The notes: generated from the letters alone by a model not told the origin. A DNA stretch of 5,856 bases from Methanobacteriota archaeon (GCA_030606525.1 JAUWGG010000075.1:1-5856), one strand, 5' to 3'; shown: positions 1-5,541, counted from the first letter of the stretch. Made by a program: numbers and translations.

Positions 1-368
1 CAGTAGTCGATCTATTACCTGAACAGAGAGAAATAAATGAGAAAGGAGCAACGATGAGGTTGGGTTCCCATCCTGTCTTAATAAAAAGAGATTCCATCGC
101 ATATGAATTGTATAAGAAAGAGAACATATTTGAGAGGCATAGACACCGCTATGAGATCAATCCTGAATTCATCGATAAGATAGAGAAATATGGATTGCAT
201 TATACAGGAAGATCCCCAGACAACAGGAGAATGGAGATTCTAGAACTAAAAGAGCATCCATTTTTCATAGCATCGCAATTCCATCCCGAGTTCAAATCAA
301 GACCGAATGAACCATCGAGACTCCACCTTGGATTGGTTAAAGCAGCTATCAATCATAAAAACCAATAA
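1..368 (+). CDS. pyrG: CTP synthase, C-terminal end (partial, 5' end outside window)
   Basis: CTP synthase makes CTP from UTP, ATP and glutamine, the last step of de novo pyrimidine synthesis. Only the last 121 codons are present, read in frame from base 3; the ATG at 54 is internal, because the preceding codons encode VVDLLPEQ and GATMRLG, typical of the family. What is visible is the end of the class I glutamine amidotransferase domain. The motif ERHRHRYEIN (about 132-161) is characteristic of PyrG. FHPEF at 279-293 carries the His (282-284) and Glu (288-290) expected to complete the Cys-His-Glu triad; the Cys lies outside the window. The gene ends normally with TAA at 366-368. The aIF2-beta gene follows 33 bases later on the same strand. 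The family assignment is secure. Confidence 0.96.
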   Translation, partial: VVDLLPEQREINEKGATMRLGSHPVLIKRDSIAYELYKKENIFERHRHRYEINPEFIDKIEKYGLHYTGRSPDNRRMEILELKEHPFFIASQFHPEFKSRPNEPSRLHLGLVKAAINHKNQ

Positions 369-377
369 TTATTTATC
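369..377 (+). promoter_or_regulatory. Candidate TATA box for a leaderless aIF2-beta transcript
   Basis: TTATTTATC lies just after the pyrG stop, with its centre about 29 bases before the ATG at 402. Archaeal transcription usually starts about 25 bases downstream of the TATA centre, which puts the start almost on the ATG. The bases before that ATG (TCTTCAC) contain no Shine-Dalgarno sequence. Both facts fit a leaderless mRNA. Read-through from pyrG is the alternative. This is inference from spacing only. Confidence 0.4.
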
Positions 378-401
378 CTTTAAACCTTCTTATCTCTTCA
401 C

Positions 402-1019
402 ATGTCCAAGGATTACGATTACAAAGAATTATTACATCGCGCTAGGGAGACCCTGCCTGAAACGATTCATGATCGCGAACGATTTGAGATCCCTGACGTT
501 GATGTTCTCATTGAAGGAAAGAACACCGTCTTTAGAAATTTTGCGGAGATCGCAGAGGTGATAAACAGAGAAGGAAACCAATTTTTAGCGTATCTATTAG
601 GAGAATTGGGAAGAGCAGGTGTTATAGACGGTAGAAGAGTAATATTCAAAGGAAGGGTGGCTGGAAGTTTAATCGAGGAGCGTATTAAGAGCTTTGTGAA
701 CGATTATGTTCTATGTTCTGAATGCGGTCGACCGGATACCCGCTTAGTAAAAGAAGGCAGGATCATGATTTTGGTATGTGATGCCTGCGGTGCTCATAGG
801 CCTGTAAGAGTGCGGAAAGGAAGGATGAGGGAGAAGGAGCTGCGAGAAGGGGAAGTATATGAGCTGATGATCGAAGATGTAGGTAGGAAGGGCGACGGAA
901 TCGCAAAAGTGGGAGGATACATCATTTATGTTGCAGGAACAACGAAAGGGACGACCGTAAAAGTTCTTATCCAGAAGATCAGAGGTACGGTCGCATTTGG
1001 TACCATTGCAAGAGAATGA
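402..1019 (+). CDS. eif2b: Translation initiation factor aIF2 subunit beta with C-terminal TRAM domain
   Basis: Beta subunit of heterotrimeric aIF2, the GTP-dependent factor that brings initiator Met-tRNA to the small ribosomal subunit in the cytoplasm. The 205-residue protein opens with YDYKELLHRA (5-14), which matches the N-terminal helix that docks on the gamma subunit. It continues with the alpha-beta core (about 30-100, with a helix at FAEIAEVINREGNQ) and a zinc ribbon with CxxC pairs at C105/C108 and C126/C129. PDTRLVKEGR between the pairs is typical of the family. Residues about 148-204 form a TRAM domain (EGEVYELMIEDVGRKGDGIAK, then VAGTTKGTTVKV), a small beta-barrel that binds RNA. 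Beta subunits without TRAM are about 135-145 residues, so the extra length is explained by the fusion, which is known in methanosarcinal and haloarchaeal proteins. The ATG at 402 matches the family N-terminus. The protease gene starts 12 bases after the stop. Confidence 0.95.
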   Translation: MSKDYDYKELLHRARETLPETIHDRERFEIPDVDVLIEGKNTVFRNFAEIAEVINREGNQFLAYLLGELGRAGVIDGRRVIFKGRVAGSLIEERIKSFVNDYVLCSECGRPDTRLVKEGRIMILVCDACGAHRPVRVRKGRMREKELREGEVYELMIEDVGRKGDGIAKVGGYIIYVAGTTKGTTVKVLIQKIRGTVAFGTIARE

Positions 1020-1022
1020 GAA

Positions 1023-1028
1023 GTGATC
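1023..1028 (+). promoter_or_regulatory. Shine-Dalgarno GTGATC that decides the protease start
   Basis: GTGATC matches part of the archaeal anti-SD complement GGAGGTGATC, with GAGAA just upstream. The GTGA ends 5 bases before the ATG at 1032. The GTG at 1023 is in frame and looks like a start codon, but it is better read as part of the ribosome binding site. Confidence 0.6.
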
Positions 1029-1031
1029 TTA

Positions 1032-1973
1032 ATGTACAAGAAGCAACCAGTCATAATCCTTGCTTGTTTATTCATTTTGGTACAACTGGTGGCAATAATG
1101 CTCGCGATCCCATTCAAAGCAGAGGGTTTTCAAGCATTTTCAAATCCCCAGGATCCTTTAAATCCCATTTTATACTTCATTTTCATTTTGATATTCACTT
1201 TTGCAATTCTCATGATAGTGAAGTATAAGAAACAGAATATAATTCGATACATGATCTTAGGAGCTATAACTATAACGATGTTCTATGTGTTCTTGCTGCC
1301 CTTATGGTACGCACTTTTCTTTTTAACTTCGATGAGGGATGTGATCGCGATCGTATCCTCCTTCGGTTTAGCTATTGGATTAACCTTTGTGCTGTATAAG
1401 TATCCTGAATGGTATGTGGTCGATTTTGTAGGTGTAATAGTTGCTGTTGGTGCAACAGCCATATTGGGTATCTCCTTGGCCTTGCTCCCGGCACTAATCC
1501 TACTCATCGCTTTAGCGGTATATGACGCTATTTCCGTTTACAAAACAAAGCATATGATCACACTCGCTGACAGCGTCACAGAATTAAAGTTGCCAGTCTT
1601 GCTCGTGATACCGAAGACCTCATCATATTCCTTCATTAAGCAAAAGGGATTGAAAGATGAGTTGAAGAAGGAGGAAAGGGATGCGATGTTCATGGGTCTG
1701 GGCGATCTGGTGATACCAGGTGTCTTGATCGTTTCCACATTCACCTTTCTTTCGCCTAATGAAGTTTTACCTGGCATATATACTAATTTCTTGGTATCGA
1801 TTTCCACCTTGTTAGGTTCTTTAATTGGTTTTTTCATTTTGATGAGATATGTATCAAAGGGAAAACCTCAAGCTGGATTGCCATTATTGAATTTAGGGGC
1901 AATAGTAGGTTATCTTATATCGTATGTCATTCTTTACCAAAACCTAACATTTGGAATAAATTTGAACTGGTGA
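1032..1973 (+). CDS. Presenilin / signal peptide peptidase-like GxGD intramembrane aspartyl protease
   Basis: Predicted multi-pass membrane protease of the archaeal presenilin homologue (PSH) family, which cleaves transmembrane segments inside the bilayer. Numbering from the in-frame GTG at 1023 (316 residues; 313 from the preferred ATG at 1032), catalytic motif one is YD at 167-168 within LAVYDAISVYKT. Motif two is GLGD at 225-228. The third signature is GLPLL at 285-289, a PAL-like variant in the last-but-one membrane segment. D168 and D228 are the expected catalytic aspartates. Hydrophobic stretches lie at about 9-30, 48-67, 73-100, 106-125, 131-148, 150-168, 228-243, 256-274 and 285-306, consistent with nine segments. 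Between the two aspartates is a basic, charged loop (KQKGLKDELKKEERD) ending at the GLGD helix. Length is close to the roughly 300 residues usual for PSH. Physiological substrates in archaea are unknown. The gene lies between aIF2-beta and a phosphoesterase gene, with gaps small enough for one operon. Confidence 0.9.
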   Translation: MYKKQPVIILACLFILVQLVAIMLAIPFKAEGFQAFSNPQDPLNPILYFIFILIFTFAILMIVKYKKQNIIRYMILGAITITMFYVFLLPLWYALFFLTSMRDVIAIVSSFGLAIGLTFVLYKYPEWYVVDFVGVIVAVGATAILGISLALLPALILLIALAVYDAISVYKTKHMITLADSVTELKLPVLLVIPKTSSYSFIKQKGLKDELKKEERDAMFMGLGDLVIPGVLIVSTFTFLSPNEVLPGIYTNFLVSISTLLGSLIGFFILMRYVSKGKPQAGLPLLNLGAIVGYLISYVILYQNLTFGINLNW

Positions 1974-1977
1974 TGGT

Positions 1978-2607
1978 CTGAGATTGTTGGTTGTCAGCGA
2001 TATTCATGGTTCTAAAAACAGTTTAGAGATGATCTTGAAAAGGATCGTTGAGCATAAGTCGGATCTAGTTGTGATTTGCGGGGATATAACTCATTTTGGA
2101 CCAGCATCATGGGCAAAGAATTTTTTAGATGAAATTCCAATAAGAACATTAGCTGTACCTGGAAATTGTGATCCCATTGATACGATGACTGCAATCGTGG
2201 AAAGCAAGGCAGCAGCGCTTCATGCCAAAAAGGTTGAAATAGCGGGGTATAAGTTCATCGGTTTTGGAGGTTCAAATAGAACACCTTTCAACACTCCATT
2301 CGAATTTTCGGAGAAGGAGATATTTGATTCGTTGGATCCAATAATGGAAGAAAAAGCGATTCTTGTCGCTCATGCACCACCGTATGGGCATGTTGACTAT
2401 CACCGGATCAAAGGACATCTTGGAAGCAAGAGCATAGCAAAGATCGTTCACAAATACAAGCCCATTTTAGTATTATCAGGGCATATTCATGAAGCTAGAG
2501 GAGTGGAATATGGCAGCACGGTATTTGTGAACCCTGGAGCAGCAATGTTCAATTATGCAGCTGCGGTCACTTTGAGTGACGAGATAAAGGTTGAGCTGTT
2601 AGAGTAA
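1978..2607 (+). CDS. Calcineurin-like metallophosphoesterase (YfcE/MJ0936-like)
   Basis: Small soluble phosphodiesterase of the calcineurin-like superfamily, expected to hold two divalent metals. Numbering from the TTG at 1984 (207 residues), metal-ligand motifs appear in family order: DIHG (D6, H8), CGDITHFG (D34), GNCD (N61), VAHAPP (H130) and GHIHEARG (H167, H169), followed by FVNPGA near the C-terminus. These cover all five blocks of the fold, so it should be active. The substrate cannot be read from sequence; family members hydrolyse phosphodiesters such as bis-pNPP or cyclic nucleotides in vitro. The start is unclear because there is no in-frame ATG nearby. CTG at 1978 would give MRLLVVSDIHG, the usual family N-terminus, and GGTGAT at 1969-1974 sits 4 bases before it. 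TTG at 1984 or 1987 are the conventional alternatives. The upstream stop overlaps this ribosome binding site, suggesting translational coupling with the protease. Confidence 0.9.
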   Translation: MRLLVVSDIHGSKNSLEMILKRIVEHKSDLVVICGDITHFGPASWAKNFLDEIPIRTLAVPGNCDPIDTMTAIVESKAAALHAKKVEIAGYKFIGFGGSNRTPFNTPFEFSEKEIFDSLDPIMEEKAILVAHAPPYGHVDYHRIKGHLGSKSIAKIVHKYKPILVLSGHIHEARGVEYGSTVFVNPGAAMFNYAAAVTLSDEIKVELLE

Positions 2608-2617
2608 GCATGGATCC

Positions 2618-2650
2618 AATTTATATGATGCACACAAAACTTTTTATATG
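2618..2650 (+). promoter_or_regulatory. rps8e-srp19 promoter with two TATA-like boxes
   Basis: TTTATATG occurs twice, at 2620-2627 and 2643-2650, 23 bases apart. The downstream copy is preceded by AAAAC and lies in a TTTTTATATG run, the best TATA box here; transcription from it would start near 2672, leaving a leader of about 10 bases. The upstream box would give a start near 2650 and a leader of about 33 bases. The Shine-Dalgarno GGAGAA at 2672-2677 fits the upstream box better, since the downstream start would fall on or next to it. Confidence 0.6.
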
Positions 2651-2682
2651 GAAGGGTTGATTAGTAAACAAGGAGAACGAAT

Positions 2683-3063
2683 ATGGCTCTATGGCAAGGA
2701 AAATCAAGAAGGAAAAAAACTGGTGGTAGATTACGTAGATTCAGAAAAAAACGAAAATTCGAGATCGGAACGGAAACGCAGCACGCTGTTATTGGCGAGC
2801 CAAGAACGAAAAAATATCGTATAAAAGGAGGAGGACAGAAGATTAAAGTAAGGAGTGCTAACTTCGTTAATGTCCTTGATCCAAATACTAATAGGGTAAA
2901 GCATGTCAAGATTATCACAGTGAAATCCAATCCTGCCAATCCACATTACGTGCAGCGAAATATAATAACAAAAGGTGCGACCATTCAGACAGAATTGGGC
3001 ATTGCAAGAATCACTTCCCGCCCCGGTCAAGATGGAGTGGTGAACGCCGTATTAATAGAATAA
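2683..3063 (+). CDS. rps8e: Small-subunit ribosomal protein eS8 (S8e)
   Basis: Ribosomal protein S8e (eS8), a 16S rRNA-binding component of the archaeal and eukaryotic small subunit that is absent from bacteria. The 126 residues match the archaeal short form. The N-terminus is very basic (MALWQGKSRRKKTGGRLRR, then FRKKRKFEIG), as expected for an rRNA-binding tail. Family segments follow: VIGEPRTKKYRIKGGGQKI in the middle, and ITKGATIQTELGIARITSRP then GVVNAVLIE at the end. The ATG at 2683 is supported by GGAGAA 5-10 bases upstream and by the conserved MALWQG start. The srp19 gene begins 12 bases after the stop, so the two are probably co-transcribed. The promoter in front is one of the clearest in the window, fitting strong expression. 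Confidence 0.96.
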   Translation: MALWQGKSRRKKTGGRLRRFRKKRKFEIGTETQHAVIGEPRTKKYRIKGGGQKIKVRSANFVNVLDPNTNRVKHVKIITVKSNPANPHYVQRNIITKGATIQTELGIARITSRPGQDGVVNAVLIE

Positions 3064-3075
3064 TTCGTGATTTTT

Positions 3076-3354
3076 ATGCCTGCTGATAGAGATAGGATAG
3101 TTCTTTGGCCAACTTATTTTGATGCTGATTGTACGAGACGTAAGGGACGAAAAGTACCCAAAAAAATGGCTGTCAAATCTCCCAATGTAGAGGATATCGC
3201 ATCCGCTGTCAAATCTCTAGGTTTGCACTTTGAGGTGGAGAAAGATAAATCTTATCCAACTTTCTGGTGGAAAAAGGAAGGCAGAGTTCTGGTTGAGAAA
3301 AAGAATTCAAAATCTAAGCTAATTAGAGAGATCGCAGCAAAGATGGGTAAGTAA
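3076..3354 (+). CDS. srp19: Signal recognition particle 19 kDa protein
   Basis: SRP19 binds helices 6 and 8 of the archaeal 7S RNA and prepares the RNA to take up SRP54, allowing co-translational targeting of membrane and secreted proteins. The 92-residue product has the family landmarks in order: IVLWPTYFDADCTRRKGRKVPK at the N-terminus (first strand and basic RNA-binding loop), SPNVEDIASAVKSLGL (helix), DKSYPTFWWKKEGRVLV (second RNA-binding region), and a short basic tail ending KMGK. Archaeal SRP19 is usually 90-105 residues, so this is complete. I chose ATG 3076 over the in-frame GTG at 3067, because GTGAT at 3067-3071 is a plausible ribosome binding site with GTGA ending 5 bases from the ATG. 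It follows rps8e by 12 bases and is convergent with the DUF211 gene, 21 bases away. Confidence 0.95.
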   Translation: MPADRDRIVLWPTYFDADCTRRKGRKVPKKMAVKSPNVEDIASAVKSLGLHFEVEKDKSYPTFWWKKEGRVLVEKKNSKSKLIREIAAKMGK

Positions 3355-3375
3355 TATGAAGCGGTTTTTATCTAA

Positions 3376-3666
3376 TCATCGGTCCTGCGGAGTTTCTACT
3401 TCCTCAACGATCTTTTTACCAGAAGAAACACTGTCTATCGAGTGAATCACTGCACCACAATCTGTGATCGTCTTCTTAATCTTTCCAAAATCTATATTAT
3501 TTCCCTCGATAGTGATCTTGATGCTCTCTGTAGCTTGATCTACCTCATCCAGAGAGCAGTTCACGCCTATCACACCACTTAGACTGCTCAATCTTTCTGC
3601 CAACTCTAGCAACGAAGGATTATGTGGTTTTAACACGTCCAATACTAAACGTTTTATTTCGCCCAA
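3376..3666 (-). CDS. DUF211 family protein
   Basis: A 96-residue archaeal protein matching the DUF211 family (Pfam PF02680): MGEIKRLVLDVLKPHNPSLLELAERL at the start, GVIGVNCSLDEVDQATESIKITIEGNNIDF in the middle, and KKTITDCGAVIHSIDSVSSGKK near the end. Members are small ferredoxin-like alpha/beta proteins, with known structures that form oligomers, but no established function. The beta-alpha-beta pattern suggests a ligand-binding or regulatory domain; this is inference. The start is TTG at 3666, preceded by GGGGAAAA (about 8-15 bases before); no in-frame ATG lies nearby. There is no signal peptide or membrane segment. The gene ends 21 bases from the convergent srp19 stop. It has its own promoter region and is probably monocistronic, since the preceding gene (ftsZ) is 326 bases away. 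Confidence 0.9.
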   Translation of the reverse strand: MGEIKRLVLDVLKPHNPSLLELAERLSSLSGVIGVNCSLDEVDQATESIKITIEGNNIDFGKIKKTITDCGAVIHSIDSVSSGKKIVEEVETPQDR

Positions 3667-3708
3667 TTTATTTTCCCCGATAATGTATATAGTAGATTAG
3701 TGTGGTAG

Positions 3709-3718
3709 TAAATAAATC
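3709..3718 (-). promoter_or_regulatory. Candidate TATA box for the DUF211 gene
   Basis: On the minus strand GATTTATTTA, preceded by GAGAAA (BRE-like purines), lies about 47 bases before the TTG start. Transcription would begin near 3687, giving a leader of about 20 bases that includes the GGGGA ribosome binding site. Confidence 0.5.
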
Positions 3719-3726
3719 TTTCTCCC

Positions 3727-3755
3727 ATCCAACCTTCTATCCAACCTTCTATCCA
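3727..3755. repeat. 12-bp tandem direct repeat, 2.4 copies
   Basis: ATCCAACCTTCT occurs twice back to back (3727-3738 and 3739-3750) and is followed by a partial copy, ATCCA, at 3751-3755. It lies just upstream of the DUF211 TATA box on the minus strand, where the unit reads AGAAGGTTGGAT. It could be slippage or a pair of upstream activator sites; the sequence does not tell. Confidence 0.8.
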
Positions 3756-3803
3756 GCTTTTTTCATTTTTAAAATAAAAAATAAAAAGAGGAGGAAATAA
3801 TCC

Positions 3804-3989
3804 TTATTCTTTGCGCTCTAAAACCCCTTGCTTTAGCTGGAGAATGTCCGCTCTTTGAATACTTTTAGTTACCCCTCCCATATACACTTAAATACCTCCT
3901 TCAATGTATTGTTCTTTAGTATGAAATGAACAAAAATCGTTCACAACCTCAATAGAATCTCCTCTTTTTAAGGAGGAGAGGATGTCAAT
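3804..3989 (+). mobile_element. Possible IS200/IS605-derived miniature element or pair of element ends
   Basis: Two related hairpin segments lie in the same orientation. The left one (3824-3849) has CCCCTTGC, TTTA, GCTGGAG, then AATGTCC, a decayed form of the CCCCTTGC-TTTA-GCAAGGGG hairpin common at IS200/IS605 ends. The right one (3958-3989) has a perfect 7-bp stem, TCTCCTC / GAGGAGA, with loop TTTTTAAG, followed by GGATGTCAA. GATGTCAA after a hairpin is typical of right ends in this family, where TCAA is a known cleavage tetranucleotide. TTAT at 3804-3807 is 16 bases before the left hairpin, compatible with a left-end site. There is no tnpA or tnpB, so this would be a non-autonomous remnant of about 180 bases. 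The right end falls 3 bases from the ftsZ stop. Coincidental hairpins or a transcription-end structure for ftsZ remain possible. Confidence 0.4.
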
Positions 3990-3992
3990 CAG

Positions 3993-5084
3993 TTAACGAA
4001 CTATTGAAATACCTATACCTCTTGCATTATATTCTTGGGAAATATCACAGATCTCCAGCGTTTTAACTGGAGAATTCAAATAATTGCTTGATGTAATGCC
4101 AGTCATAATTGTCATTACCTTCATTATCCCTTCATACTCAGGATCTGTCCTTGTTCCAAAGATCACATTCGCATTTATGTCCAATGGAGCGGTAATCCCC
4201 TCAACTACCTGGTTTATTGTTCTCAATTTTAAAGAAGGTCCAGAAGTAATATGGACCAATGCTCCCGTAGCACCCGTATAATCAACATCCAGCAAAGGAT
4301 TGTCCAAGGTTTCAGCTATAACTTTCTCAGGTTCTCGCGATGAATTCTCACCATAAAGCATCGTTGATGTACCACCTCCAGATACTATTGTTTTCAAATC
4401 CGCAAAATCTATATTGATCAACGAAGGTTTTGTTATGGTTTCCGTTACACCTTTTATCACTTCCGATATCAGTTGATCCATCACGCTGAATGCTTGTTCA
4501 ATCGGCAAATCAGGCACCATTTGCAATAATCGATTGTTATCCAATACTATCACGCTGTCCGCACATTTCTTTAGTTTTTCTAAACCGTATTCAGCCCTTT
4601 CCTGCCGTCCCCGCTCCGCCATGAAGGGCATTGTTGCTATCGCTATCACTATCGATCCTTGATTTTTGGCTAAATCCGCGATAATTGGTGTTGCTCCCGT
4701 CCCAGTACCTCCTCCCATTCCAACGGTAATGAACGTTAGATCTGCACCAGCTACCAGCCTTCTTATTTCATCTTCCGCTCTGAGAGCACACTGCTCGCCT
4801 ATTTCAGGCAGACCACCAGCACTTAAACCACGAGTGATACTTCTTCCTATAAGCAGACGCTTATCAGCTTTGATTCTATCTAGGTGTCTTTTATCTGTAT
4901 TGATCGCTATCGTCTCAGCCCCCTGAACACCTATTCTCTGCAGTCTATCGATGGAGTTATTGCCAGCTCCACCGCAGCCTATCACCCTGATCTTCAGTTC
5001 CCTAGTGAATACTTCTTCTAAAGAAAAATTCGCCGCGTCATTAACTAAATGTTCCACACTCATATCTACCACATCTTTCCACAT
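3993..5084 (-). CDS. ftsZ2: Cell division GTPase FtsZ, FtsZ2-like
   Basis: Tubulin homologue that polymerises with GTP into the division ring at mid-cell. The 363-residue protein is full length. The nucleotide-binding loop GCGGAGNNS is at 36-44, INTDKRHL at 61-68, ADKRLLIG followed by TRGLSAGG at 73-91, the tubulin signature GGGTGTG at 124-130, and the catalytic T7 loop NIDFAD at 224-229 with D226 and D229. DVDYTGATGALVHIT (266-280) and VMTIMTGI (323-330) belong to the C-terminal domain, and the tail is short, ending GIGISIVR. ADSVIVLDNNRLL and TKPSLINIDFADLK resemble M. jannaschii MJ0622 (FtsZ2) more than MJ0370 (FtsZ1), judged from memory. The gene follows an RHH regulator on the same strand, as in the haloarchaeal cdrS-ftsZ2 locus. 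The start is ATG 5084, with GAGAGTG upstream; ATG 5063 (MSVEHL) is an alternative. Residues 239-244 (TSTMLY) replace the usual VAMIGV. Confidence 0.94.
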   Translation of the reverse strand: MWKDVVDMSVEHLVNDAANFSLEEVFTRELKIRVIGCGGAGNNSIDRLQRIGVQGAETIAINTDKRHLDRIKADKRLLIGRSITRGLSAGGLPEIGEQCALRAEDEIRRLVAGADLTFITVGMGGGTGTGATPIIADLAKNQGSIVIAIATMPFMAERGRQERAEYGLEKLKKCADSVIVLDNNRLLQMVPDLPIEQAFSVMDQLISEVIKGVTETITKPSLINIDFADLKTIVSGGGTSTMLYGENSSREPEKVIAETLDNPLLDVDYTGATGALVHITSGPSLKLRTINQVVEGITAPLDINANVIFGTRTDPEYEGIMKVMTIMTGITSSNYLNSPVKTLEICDISQEYNARGIGISIVR

Positions 5085-5143
5085 ATTTTAGCACTCTCAA
5101 GAGATTCCAACCTCATTTGCGATAACTGCAACTAGTGCTAAAG

Positions 5144-5178
5144 CATCCCTTTACTGTAGGATAAATCCTACATCCCTT
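5144..5178. promoter_or_regulatory. 18-bp inverted repeat flanked by direct repeats, in the ftsZ leader
   Basis: TGTAGGAT-AA-ATCCTACA at 5155-5172 is a perfect 8+2+8 inverted repeat. The octamer CATCCCTT occurs at 5144-5151 and again at 5171-5178, so the palindrome is bracketed by direct repeats 27 bases apart. It lies between the likely ftsZ TATA box (5202-5211) and the start codon, the position of a downstream repressor operator. On the minus strand its centre reads ATTTAT, so it may also overlap a second TATA-like box, and in RNA it could form a 6-bp stem. The adjacent RHH protein is an obvious candidate ligand, but this is inference. Confidence 0.55.
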
Positions 5179-5201
5179 CTACCAGGTTTTAGCTATTTTT
5201 G

Positions 5202-5211
5202 TATTTTTAAA
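5202..5211 (-). promoter_or_regulatory. Candidate TATA box for ftsZ
   Basis: TTTAAAAATA on the minus strand, preceded by AAAGAA, lies just after the RHH stop codon. Transcription would start near 5181, giving a leader of about 97 bases, long for an archaeal mRNA. Co-transcription from the RHH promoter is also possible across the 136-base gap. Confidence 0.45.
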
Positions 5212-5220
5212 TTCTTTAGG

Positions 5221-5541
5221 CTATTCTCGATTTTTCGATCGAATAACTTCAGAGACTCTCCTTCTTAGATATTCTCTAACAGCATTTCTTATCGCGTCAT
5301 CTATCGATATAGAATCGCCGCTTCTCACCAACTCTTCCAGTCCGATCACATTTCCTTTTGGCAGTTCGATGGTCATCTTTCGTATATGATTGGGTATGAA
5401 TTGGGATTCAACGAAATCGTTGATCGCAGCTCTAATCGCATCAGACATCGTGGAATACTCACCCTTTTTCACCAGTTCCTGGAGAGCGCTTAGTCTTTCT
5501 GAAGGTATTCTAATGGTTATTCTTTGCGATTCAGACACCAT
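5221..5541 (-). CDS. Tandem ribbon-helix-helix (CopG/Arc-type) DNA-binding protein, CdrS-like
   Basis: A 106-residue predicted transcription regulator with two RHH units. Unit one is the strand RITIRIP (7-13), helix SERLSALQELVKKG and helix MSDAIRAAINDFV (32-44). Unit two is the strand KMTIELP (55-61), helix VIGLEELVRSG and helix IDDAIRNAVREYLRRR (80-95), followed by a basic tail. RHH proteins insert a paired beta-ribbon into the DNA major groove as dimers, so one chain with two units could supply a complete ribbon pair by itself, or assemble further. Being directly upstream of an FtsZ2-like gene, it matches the place of haloarchaeal CdrS, an RHH regulator of ftsZ2. The start is ATG 5541: GGTGA (its GTG at 5548-5550 is in frame) lies 5 bases upstream and is better read as the ribosome binding site. 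Its upstream region has several GTCnGAC-type elements, suggesting autoregulation. The family is certain; the CdrS role is inferred from context. Confidence 0.88.
   Translation of the reverse strand: MVSESQRITIRIPSERLSALQELVKKGEYSTMSDAIRAAINDFVESQFIPNHIRKMTIELPKGNVIGLEELVRSGDSISIDDAIRNAVREYLRRRVSEVIRSKNRE

Larger units (their letters stand above)
3667..3992. other. Non-coding gap between ftsZ and the DUF211 gene
   Basis: This 326-base stretch has no supported protein gene. From left to right it holds the DUF211 promoter (to about 3720), a 12-bp tandem repeat (3727-3755), a low-complexity A-rich tract (about 3767-3788) and two IS200/IS605-end-like hairpins (about 3824-3849 and 3958-3989). Between the hairpins is a weak inverted repeat, TGAAC/GTTCA, at 3927-3943. 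No ORF longer than about 25 codons with a credible start was found. Confidence 0.7.

Noticed and set aside
54..56. ATG at 54 as the start of a 104-residue protein
   Set aside because: The reading frame is open back to the window edge and encodes conserved CTP synthase residues, so this ATG is internal to pyrG.
307..561. An 84-codon plus-strand ORF bridging pyrG and aIF2-beta
   Set aside because: It overlaps two well-identified genes in another frame and has no recognisable motif.
3359..3370. T5 tract after srp19 as a terminator
   Set aside because: Only five T residues with no clear structure; archaeal terminators can be short oligo-T runs, but this is too weak to list as a feature.
3727..3755. 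Possible CRISPR repeat
   Set aside because: The copies are adjacent with no spacers and the unit is only 12 bases.
3804..3881. A 25-codon minus-strand ORF (ATG at 3881) with GGAGG upstream
   Set aside because: GGAGG is about 13 bases from the ATG, too far for a normal ribosome binding site, the product resembles nothing I know, and the ORF runs through the IS605-like left hairpin. Most likely chance.
3927..3943. TGAAC/GTTCA inverted repeat as an ftsZ terminator
   Set aside because: A 5-bp stem with an A-rich loop and no following T run on the minus strand; expected by chance in AT-rich DNA.
4666..4926. Plus-strand ORF antisense to ftsZ
   Set aside because: Proline- and serine-rich shadow of the conserved GTP-binding region of FtsZ, with no ribosome binding site.
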